Assembly (NCBI GenBank): GCA_946621045.1
Contig: CAMOOA010000051.1
Coordinates: 1-8,003 of the forward strand
Source of the DNA: an uncultured Erysipelotrichaceae bacterium
GTDB lineage: Bacteria; Bacillota_I; Bacilli_A; Erysipelotrichales; Erysipelotrichaceae
DNA: 8,003 nt
Direction of reading: 5' to 3'
In this document: piece by piece, positions 1 to 5,588 of the stretch
Layout of the letters: each line of letters begins with the position of its first letter
How positions within the stretch are numbered: the stretch's first letter is position 1
Notes under the pieces: generated by a model
Told to the model about the DNA's origin: nothing
The model's database searches: none
Seen by the model: the letters and a program-made list of their open reading frames with translations, nothing else
Translations under genes and position numbers: made by a program

Positions 1-1179
1 ATGCTGCTCCCGGTACTGAACCGGTGTCTTCCCGGTATATTTTCTGAACACACCCGAGAAGTGTGAAGGGGAGGAGAACCCGAGATACGAACTGATCTGT
101 GTCATGGTTTTATCGGAGTACCGGAGCAGCCGTTTCGCTTCTTCGATTTTTTCTTTTGTGATGAAAACCGCGAGTGTTTCACCTGTTTCTTTGTGAAACC
201 GTGTGGAAAGAGCCGATCTGGTCATATACAGTTCCCTCGCAAGAACTTCCGTACTGATCGGTTCGGAAAGATGATTCTGAACATAGTTGGCGACATCCAT
301 TGCGAGCTTGGAACCGTGCGTATTCTGACGGATGCGCTCCACCTGGCCTGTAAATCCCATAAGCATGTGGAACTGCAGATTGTTGATGGAATCGATGTTC
401 TGAAGATGTTCGCAGTGCTGTATATAGTGGTCGCTCATCGTCAGCGCAAGGTTGATGTCCATTCCTCCCTGAATGGCGGCACGGGAAAACAGCGTAGCGG
501 ATACTACAAAAATATTCTTTCTCTGCCGCAGTTCTTCCGTTGCAACCTTTCCTGCCCGTACCGGAGGAAGCGGATACTGACGGAGAGCAGCCGTGTCGCC
601 TTTGCGTATGATATGCAGAATCGTCTGTTCCACATGATAGGAATTATGCGGAAGTTCGGGAGGTGTTTCCTCTGCAACCCGGTGGATGTTTTCATTCCTT
701 GCGCCTATTTCCAGAGTTTCCTGCATCTCATTCTGAATCACAATGTCATTGATATTGACCTGCTCATGATTCAGAACAACATTCAGACTGCACAGCATGG
801 ACAGAAAGCTTTCCAGGGGAAGGGGAATGATTGCTTTGACAGCGTTGATGAAATCTTCTGTTTCTTCTTTCGGCACATCACAGCGGAATGCCATCTGATG
901 AAGCATCTGGATTTCCGGTGTCATCTGAAACGACGGACCGATCACAATCTGCATGTCATCGGTATTGACTATGCCGTAATAGTGAAACTGCGGTGTCGCA
1001 TAGTAGCTGACATGGGAAGAAACAGCAAAGATCTCGTCAAGGAACAGAGTGACTGGGTCTACGGAAAAACCGGCAGAGAATCTGGAAAACAACAGTTCTC
1101 CGTTTTTATATATGCGGACAGGGATTCCGGACAGATCCGACATATGTGTGCAAAGGTATTTTGTTTCAGCAAAATTCAT
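1..1179 (-). CDS. AraC-family transcriptional regulator (C-terminus cut by window edge)
   Basis: This gene reads leftwards from an ATG at 1179-1177 and stays open for 393 codons to base 1, with no stop inside the window. The C-terminal part is a clear AraC/XylS DNA-binding domain with two helix-turn-helix units: about residues 309-331 (LARELYMTRSALSTRFHKETG) and 358-381, with the family signature ISSYLGFSSPSHFSGVFRKYTGK. The last visible residues, TPVQYREQ, normally lie close to the end of such proteins, so only a few residues should be missing. Residues 1-290 form a sensor region I cannot assign to a named domain. Residues 220-262, with RKNIFVVSATLFSRAAIQGG and a following SDHYIQ, resemble a segment I recall from other Firmicute AraC regulators. 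An AGAGAT sequence upstream is a weak ribosome site. The next in-frame Met (residue 13) has none, so I kept the first. Divergent placement suggests it controls the transporter-glycosidase genes, probably as an activator; the ligand is unknown. Confidence 0.9.
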   Translation of the reverse strand, partial: MNFAETKYLCTHMSDLSGIPVRIYKNGELLFSRFSAGFSVDPVTLFLDEIFAVSSHVSYYATPQFHYYGIVNTDDMQIVIGPSFQMTPEIQMLHQMAFRCDVPKEETEDFINAVKAIIPLPLESFLSMLCSLNVVLNHEQVNINDIVIQNEMQETLEIGARNENIHRVAEETPPELPHNSYHVEQTILHIIRKGDTAALRQYPLPPVRAGKVATEELRQRKNIFVVSATLFSRAAIQGGMDINLALTMSDHYIQHCEHLQNIDSINNLQFHMLMGFTGQVERIRQNTHGSKLAMDVANYVQNHLSEPISTEVLARELYMTRSALSTRFHKETGETLAVFITKEKIEEAKRLLRYSDKTMTQISSYLGFSSPSHFSGVFRKYTGKTPVQYREQH

Positions 1180-1199
1180 AAATCAATCTCTAACACAAA

Positions 1200-1227
1200 A
1201 CAAATATAGCAAACATAAGACAAATAT
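1200..1227. repeat. Direct repeat ACAAATAT spaced 20 bp, candidate AraC-type operator
   Basis: The octamer ACAAATAT occurs at 1200-1207 and again at 1220-1227, so the two copies begin exactly 20 bp apart, about two helical turns and on the same DNA face. AraC-family regulators often bind directly repeated half-sites with roughly this spacing, because each monomer contacts one face with two helix-turn-helix units. The stretch is AT-rich, so a chance repeat of eight bases is possible. Confidence 0.35.
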
Positions 1228-1232
1228 GTAAG
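1203..1232 (-). promoter_or_regulatory. Candidate promoter of the AraC-family gene
   Basis: On the minus strand a TATATT box (plus-strand 1203-1208) matches the -10 consensus at five of six bases. It lies 18 bp downstream of CTTACA (1227-1232), which matches the -35 consensus at four of six. This would start transcription about 20 bases upstream of the regulator start codon. One copy of the direct repeat overlaps the -10 box, which would allow autoregulation. The call rests on consensus matching only. Confidence 0.35.
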
Positions 1233-1247
1233 AGAAAACGCTTTCAA
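1232..1247. promoter_or_regulatory. cre-like site (CcpA/LacI-type operator)
   Basis: The sequence GAGAAAACGCTTTCAA fits the Firmicute catabolite responsive element consensus WTGNAANCGNWNNCAW at every constrained position except the first two. Its core, GAAAACGCTTTC, is a near-palindrome around a central CG, as expected for CcpA and other LacI-family proteins. It lies 49 bp before the transporter start codon and next to the candidate -35 box of the regulator, so it could impose glucose repression on one or both genes. A local LacI-family repressor could use the same kind of site, but none is encoded here. Confidence 0.5.
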
Positions 1248-1281
1248 CCGATTATTCTTCAAGTGTAAACACAAAGCCGAA

Positions 1282-1287
1282 AGGAGA
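1282..1287 (+). promoter_or_regulatory. Ribosome binding site of the transporter gene
   Basis: AGGAGA lies eight bases before the ATG at 1296 and fixes that start codon. Confidence 0.8.
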
Positions 1288-1295
1288 TAGAAACT

Positions 1296-2696
1296 ATGGC
1301 TAAGAAAGAACTCGGTCTCGACAGCATGGGTATTCAGAAGACCATGCGCATGGGCGACTACCTGGCGGATGCCGGCGGTCAGTTTGCCCTGAACGCAATC
1401 AGCGGTCTTGTTGGAGCACTCACCTACTTCTACACCGATAAAGTTGGTATTGCGGCACTTACAGCAGCGAATGTCGCGCTGATTTCGAAGTTCATCGACG
1501 CATTCACCGATCTCATCATGGGCAAGATCATGGACAGCAGCAACTCCCCGAAAGGGAAATGCCGTCCCTGGTTCCTCCGCATGGCAATTCCCACATTCGT
1601 GGCAATCGTAGCGCTGTTCACCGTGCCGAAGGGTATGAGCGAAGGCGGAAAATTCGTCTACGCTCTGTTGACCAACCTTTTTGCCAGCGCGGTTGTATAC
1701 ACAGCCATCTCAATTCCTTACTACTCCCTGATGGTCATGCGCACCAAGAGCATCGAAGAGCGCAACAAGATGGGTATCTGGCGCGCGATCTTCGGCTATG
1801 TCATCGGTATGATTATCGCCATCGTCCTGGTTCCGATTACCAACGCGCTCGGTCCTAACGGTGTCGCGGATCAGGCGGCTTACATTAAGTTCGCGGTAGT
1901 TGTCGGTGCGGTCGCTGCTGTGCTCCTCTTCATTCTTTACCGCAAGAGTGAAGAGAGGGCAGCCGCAGAAGAAAAACCGGATGACAATCTGCCCTTCATG
2001 CAGTCCATCAAAATGCTGTTCGGAAACAAGTACTGGGTTCTGCTTCTCATCGTCAACCTGTTCTCCAACATCATCTACGCGATTTCCGGAGCTGCCGGCA
2101 CATACTACGCAAAATGGATCCTCGGCAACGACAATCTCGTCGGCATCATGGGCGCTGTCGGTCTGATTCCTACCTTTGTCGGCTTCATCGCTGTGGGACC
2201 GATGGCCAAAAAGTTCGGTATCCGCAAGACACTGCTCATCAGCTTCGCAATCGGTATCGCAGGTGCCATCGTCCGTGTATTCTTCCCGGCAAGCCTTGTC
2301 GTTACTCTCACAGCAGGTCTGCTTCCCAGTTTCGCCACCATCCCGATGATGTGCCTGGTAGGCAGTATGAACAGTATGGCGACTGACTACAATGATTATC
2401 TCTACGGCAACAAGATCATCGGCATGTCCGCTTCCGCGTCAAGCTTCGGCGGCAAGATCGCAAGCGGCCTCGGCGCGGCAATGATCGGATGGATCCTGGC
2501 AGGTGTCGGTTATGACGCGGCTGCAGCCACAGCGACAACCGCTGTCCGCTACGGTATCTACTCCTTCACCATTTACCTTCCTCTCGTTCTTCTGGTCATC
2601 ATGTTCGCCCTTACGGCACGCTTCGACCTTGAAGGCAGGTATGCGGATATCATGAAGGAAGTTCATGAGCGCAAGGCTCTCAAAACAGAAGAGTAA
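1296..2696 (+). CDS. GPH-family (MelB-type) sugar/glycoside:cation symporter, MFS
   Basis: This 466-residue membrane protein has about twelve hydrophobic segments with a polar cytoplasmic loop near residues 215-245, the length and layout of glycoside-pentoside-hexuronide:cation symporters. The family signature is present at residues 65-92: a DAFTD motif (Asp68 and Asp72, matching the cation-site Asp55 and Asp59 of E. coli MelB), then MGKIMD and SPKGKCRPW. The second half carries the family pattern around residues 363-405 (TDYNDYLYGNKIIGMSAS, then a FGGK segment and a GY). It should import an intact glycoside driven by a sodium or proton gradient. As first gene of the cluster, before two glycosidases without export signals, it probably supplies their substrate. 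The family does not reveal the exact sugar. It is the only transporter in the window. Confidence 0.93.
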   Translation: MAKKELGLDSMGIQKTMRMGDYLADAGGQFALNAISGLVGALTYFYTDKVGIAALTAANVALISKFIDAFTDLIMGKIMDSSNSPKGKCRPWFLRMAIPTFVAIVALFTVPKGMSEGGKFVYALLTNLFASAVVYTAISIPYYSLMVMRTKSIEERNKMGIWRAIFGYVIGMIIAIVLVPITNALGPNGVADQAAYIKFAVVVGAVAAVLLFILYRKSEERAAAEEKPDDNLPFMQSIKMLFGNKYWVLLLIVNLFSNIIYAISGAAGTYYAKWILGNDNLVGIMGAVGLIPTFVGFIAVGPMAKKFGIRKTLLISFAIGIAGAIVRVFFPASLVVTLTAGLLPSFATIPMMCLVGSMNSMATDYNDYLYGNKIIGMSASASSFGGKIASGLGAAMIGWILAGVGYDAAAATATTAVRYGIYSFTIYLPLVLLVIMFALTARFDLEGRYADIMKEVHERKALKTEE

Positions 2697-2718
2697 TTTT
2701 AATCAATCATGTCAGGTT

Positions 2719-2745
2719 CGCAGGGCAGGCGCCCTGCGGGCTTCT
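2719..2745 (+). terminator. Possible weak or conditional terminator after the transporter gene
   Basis: An 8-bp perfect stem, CGCAGGGC/GCCCTGCG with a 4-base loop AGGC, lies 22 bases after the transporter stop codon. It is followed by GG and a broken pyrimidine run, CTTCT. An alternative small hairpin GCCC-TGC-GGGC (2731-2741) abuts TTCTTT directly. The interrupted T-tract suggests at most partial termination, which fits the absence of a clear promoter for the downstream enzymes. Confidence 0.4.
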
Positions 2746-2755
2746 TTGAAAACCG

Positions 2756-2772
2756 GTCAGACATTATCTGAC
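2756..2772 (+). other. Hairpin GTCAGA/TCTGAC
   Basis: A 6-bp perfect stem with a 5-base loop (CATTA) follows the GC-rich hairpin. Its right arm can instead pair with ATGTCAG at 2709-2715, enclosing the first hairpin. There is no T-run, so it is not a terminator by itself. Confidence 0.45.
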
Positions 2773-2775
2773 ATC

Positions 2776-2791
2776 CTCCCGCAGGCGGGAG
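2776..2791 (+). other. Hairpin CTCCCG/CGGGAG just before the rhamnosidase ribosome site
   Basis: A 6-bp GC-rich stem with loop CAGG ends 11 bases before the AGGAG ribosome site of the next gene. Its left arm contains CTCC, complementary to the GGAG of that ribosome site. Folding the hairpin would therefore keep the CTCC from pairing with the Shine-Dalgarno. It may also shield the 5' end of a processed transcript. Function is inferred from position only. Confidence 0.4.
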
Positions 2792-2802
2792 AAAGAGATG
2801 GA

Positions 2803-2807
2803 AGGAG
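2803..2807 (+). promoter_or_regulatory. Ribosome binding site of the rhamnosidase gene
   Basis: AGGAG lies six bases before the ATG at 2814. An earlier ATG at 2798 is out of frame, so this site decides the start. Confidence 0.8.
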
Positions 2808-2813
2808 ACTATC

Positions 2814-5573
2814 ATGCTGAAACTCTATGATTTATCGATTGAATACAAAAATAATCCGATCGGCATCGATGAAATAAAACCCCGCTTCAGCTGGAAGCTG
2901 CAGAGCGATCGGAATGATACGGTTCAGGCCTCCTATCAGCTGAAGGTATCCGCTGAAGAAACCGTCTGGGACAGCGGCAGAGTCGAAAGCGCGGACAGTA
3001 TTCTTATTGAATATGCTGGAGCGGATTTTGCGCCGCGCACAATCTATACCTGGGAAGTTACAGTGTCCGATAACCACGGCGAGACCGCATCCGCTTCGGC
3101 GCAGTTTGAAACAGGTCTTCTGAGAGGGACTGCATTTGAAGGAAAGGCGAAGTGGATCACACACGGATTTGAAAAGGAAGAAACCGCAAGTCCGGTATTC
3201 ACAAAAACAGTGACTGTTTCAAAACCTGTCGCTAAAGCAAGGGTCTATGCATCGGCGCTCGGATTATATGAGGCTGAACTGAACGGGGAAAAACTGGATA
3301 ATACCTATTTTGCGCCGGGCTGGACAAGTTATCATAAGCGTCTGCAGTATCAGACATATAAAGCGGAGAATCTCCTTGAAGGAGAAAACGAGTTCCGCTT
3401 CACGCTCGGCAAAGGCTGGTATTCCGGCGCGCTGGGATTCATGCCGATTCCGAATCATTACGGCGATACGACCGCGCTTCTTGCCATGCTTGTTATCACG
3501 TATGCCGACGGCAGCGAAGAGGTGATCGGAACTGACGAAAGCTGGAGTGTATCCGAATGCACGATCCGTTTTTCGGAAATTTATGACGGTGAAACACAGG
3601 ACTGGACATACGAAACAAAAGCACGCGGCAATGCGCAGCTGTTCGAGTACGGATATGAAACACTGACAGCGCAGGAAAACGAGCCTGTCCGCTGCCTGAT
3701 GACACTTCCTGTAAGCAGAGAATTTACAGCCCCCAATGGTGAGCATCTCTTCGACTTCGCGCAGAATCTGACGGGCTGGGTTGAAGTAAAAATCCGCGGA
3801 AGAAAGGGACAGACGATCGTTCTTCACCACGCGGAAAGCCTGGACGAAAACGGCAATTTCTATACCGGCAACCTGAGTTTTGCCAAAGCGACGGACACAT
3901 ATACGCTGAACGGAGAAGAACAGATTCTTCGTCCGCACTTCACGTTCCACGGATTCCGCTATGTGTGTCTTGAAGGACTGGAAGAAGAGCAGACCATTGA
4001 ACTGACCGCCTGCCATCTTTCCAGCGATCTGAAGGAAGCGGGAAGCTTCCGCTGCTCCGATGAGCGGATCAACCGCCTGCAGCAGAATATCGTCTGGGGA
4101 CAGAGAGACAACTATCTCGATGTGCCGACCGACTGCCCGCAGCGCAGCGAGCGTCTCGGATGGACGGGCGACGCGACCGCGTTCACACCGACGGCGGTCT
4201 TCCATCAGAACATCATGCCGTTCATGCGCAAGTGGCTGAAGGACCTTGCGGCAGACCAGAATCCCGTGACCGGTATGGCGCAGGTCGTTCCCGATGTGCT
4301 TTCGGACGGCTCCGCCGACGGTCAGAACGGCGCTGCCTACTGGGGCGACTGCGCGACGGTCGTTCCCTGGACACTCTATGAAACATACGGTGATACGCGT
4401 GTCCTTGCCGAGCAGTATGACAGTATGAAGACCTGGACGGAATATGTACGCTGCCAGTGCGATGAAAACGGACTCTGGCAGACCGGATTCCAGTACGGCG
4501 ACTGGCTCGGACTGGATGCGGAAATGAACGGTCTGGAAGATGAGAGAAAAGGTGCGACAGATGATTATTTCACGGCGAACGTGTGCTATCTCTGGACGCT
4601 TCAGATCATGGCGGATACCGCAAAGATTCTTGGTAAAACAGAGGATGAAAAAATATACCGGGAGCTTCGGGAAAAGGTTCTTGCGGCTTTCTGTGATGAA
4701 TACGTGACAAAGACCGGACGTCTTGTCAGCGAAACACAGACCGCCATGACGCTCGCTCTGCATTTCAATCTTATTGAAGAAAAATTCAGGGAAGGTGTTG
4801 CGGCAAGACTTGAGAACAACATCGCGGCGCATAAGACGCATCTGACCACAGGCTTTATCGGAACACCGTACCTTTGCCTCGCGCTGAGCGACAGCGGAAG
4901 ACATGCGGTTGCCGGAAAACTTCTGCTTCAGGAAGATAATCCCGGATGGCTGTATGAAGTGAAAATGGGCGCAACGACGATCTGGGAACGATGGAATTCC
5001 ATCATGCCGGACGGAAGTTTCAATCCGGCAAACATGAACAGCCTGAATCACTATGCCTACGGTTCGATCGGATACTGGATCTACACACGGCTCTGCGGAC
5101 TGCAGAGACTGGAACCGGGTTATCGCAGGTTTGCGGTAAAACCCGGCTTTATAAAAGGAATTACGTATACGGATCTGACATACGAAAGTGTTTACGGAAC
5201 GATTCGGACCGCCTGGAAATGCGAACGCGGAAAGATCACGATTGATCTGACCGTGCCGGCAAACACGACTGCTCTGCTGACACTTCCGGAAAAAGACGAA
5301 ACTCTGGAGCTCGGAAGCGGTATTTATCATTATGAATATGATACAGAGACACGCCTTGAACAGGACCGATACACATTGGAGACTGTGCTGAACGTCATGC
5401 TGGAACACCCCGCCGCGAAGCCGATCATTGAGCAGTACATGCCCGAGATGCTGAACAACCCGATGATCGAATATGTGAAAGGCGAACCGATTTCCTCTCT
5501 GCTTGCGTATGCGGCGGAAGCGAAGCCCATCTATGAAATGATCCTCAAAGCGATGAATGAATCGGGAATCTAA
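2814..5573 (+). CDS. GH78 alpha-L-rhamnosidase, cytoplasmic
   Basis: This 919-residue enzyme should release terminal alpha-L-rhamnose from glycosides by the inverting GH78 mechanism. Domains in order are: an N-terminal Ig-like domain (about 1-105, with NPIGID and PRFSWKL); the Bac_rhamnosid_N sandwich (about 135-300, with LNGEKLDNTYFAPGWTSY and GKGWYSGALGF); a second sandwich (about 305-405); the alpha/alpha barrel (about 410-760); and a C-terminal sandwich ending at the typical GSGIYHY (about 840). The barrel carries the diagnostic DVPTDCPQRSERLGWTGD, with Asp440, Glu446 (likely general acid) and Asp453. Glu725 in TTIWERW is the likely base, followed by NHYAYGSIGYW. There is no signal peptide or membrane segment. 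Residues 843-919 are an extra helical tail beyond the usual end of the family. The gene follows the transporter across a structured 117-bp spacer and is coupled to the next gene. Confidence 0.96.
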   Translation: MLKLYDLSIEYKNNPIGIDEIKPRFSWKLQSDRNDTVQASYQLKVSAEETVWDSGRVESADSILIEYAGADFAPRTIYTWEVTVSDNHGETASASAQFETGLLRGTAFEGKAKWITHGFEKEETASPVFTKTVTVSKPVAKARVYASALGLYEAELNGEKLDNTYFAPGWTSYHKRLQYQTYKAENLLEGENEFRFTLGKGWYSGALGFMPIPNHYGDTTALLAMLVITYADGSEEVIGTDESWSVSECTIRFSEIYDGETQDWTYETKARGNAQLFEYGYETLTAQENEPVRCLMTLPVSREFTAPNGEHLFDFAQNLTGWVEVKIRGRKGQTIVLHHAESLDENGNFYTGNLSFAKATDTYTLNGEEQILRPHFTFHGFRYVCLEGLEEEQTIELTACHLSSDLKEAGSFRCSDERINRLQQNIVWGQRDNYLDVPTDCPQRSERLGWTGDATAFTPTAVFHQNIMPFMRKWLKDLAADQNPVTGMAQVVPDVLSDGSADGQNGAAYWGDCATVVPWTLYETYGDTRVLAEQYDSMKTWTEYVRCQCDENGLWQTGFQYGDWLGLDAEMNGLEDERKGATDDYFTANVCYLWTLQIMADTAKILGKTEDEKIYRELREKVLAAFCDEYVTKTGRLVSETQTAMTLALHFNLIEEKFREGVAARLENNIAAHKTHLTTGFIGTPYLCLALSDSGRHAVAGKLLLQEDNPGWLYEVKMGATTIWERWNSIMPDGSFNPANMNSLNHYAYGSIGYWIYTRLCGLQRLEPGYRRFAVKPGFIKGITYTDLTYESVYGTIRTAWKCERGKITIDLTVPANTTALLTLPEKDETLELGSGIYHYEYDTETRLEQDRYTLETVLNVMLEHPAAKPIIEQYMPEMLNNPMIEYVKGEPISSLLAYAAEAKPIYEMILKAMNESGI

Positions 5574-5577
5574 GGAG
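5572..5577 (+). promoter_or_regulatory. Ribosome binding site of the GH3 gene, overlapping the upstream stop codon
   Basis: AAGGAG begins with the last two bases of the TAA stop of the rhamnosidase gene and lies 11 bases before the ATG at 5589. Ribosomes terminating on the first gene end right on this site, so translational coupling and near-equal production of the two enzymes are likely. Confidence 0.75.
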
Positions 5578-5588
5578 ATTTAACGACA

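Larger units (their letters stand above)
1180..1295. promoter_or_regulatory. Divergent control region between the regulator and the transporter operon
   Basis: This 116-bp AT-rich gap separates two divergently transcribed genes and must hold both promoters unless the operon is read from elsewhere. It contains a direct repeat, a cre-like palindrome and candidate promoter boxes, annotated separately. For the plus-strand operon the boxes are poor: TTTCAA at 1242-1247 with TGTAAA at 1264-1269 (16-bp spacer) is the best pair I see. A poor promoter would suit an activator-dependent operon, but that is inference. Confidence 0.7.
2697..2813 (+). other. Structured intergenic spacer with three hairpins
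   Basis: This 117-bp gap lies inside the presumed operon and contains three consecutive perfect hairpins at 2719-2738, 2756-2772 and 2776-2791. It also contains two competing long-range pairings: 2709-2715 with 2768-2774 (ATGTCAG/CTGACAT, 7 bp) and 2733-2740 with 2778-2785 (CCTGCGGG/CCCGCAGG, 8 bp). These cannot all form together, so the transcript could adopt at least two folds. Possible roles are partial termination, RNA processing or stabilisation that sets transporter and enzyme levels apart. I find no convincing promoter in it: a TTGAAA at 2746-2751 has no -10 box at proper spacing. Confidence 0.55.

Noticed and set aside
193..1209. A 338-codon open frame on the plus strand opposite the AraC-family gene
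   Set aside because: It lies antisense to a gene with clear AraC family motifs, has no ribosome site, and its translation resembles no protein family I know. It is a frame left open by the codon use of the real gene.
2746..2772. Possible promoter before the rhamnosidase gene (TTGAAA with CATTAT or TTATCT)
   Set aside because: The spacing between the boxes is only 10-12 bp, far from the 16-18 bp needed, so I do not count it as a promoter.
2719..2791. Hairpins as a CRISPR-like or mobile-element repeat array
   Set aside because: The hairpins differ in sequence and length, there are no regular spacers and no transposase nearby. At most they could be dispersed palindromic repeats, which needs the rest of the genome to judge.
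3264..5408. A 714-codon open frame on the minus strand inside the rhamnosidase gene
   Set aside because: It is entirely antisense to a complete GH78 gene with intact catalytic motifs. The translation is Arg/His/Cys/Phe-rich with no recognisable domain, as expected for an antisense shadow.
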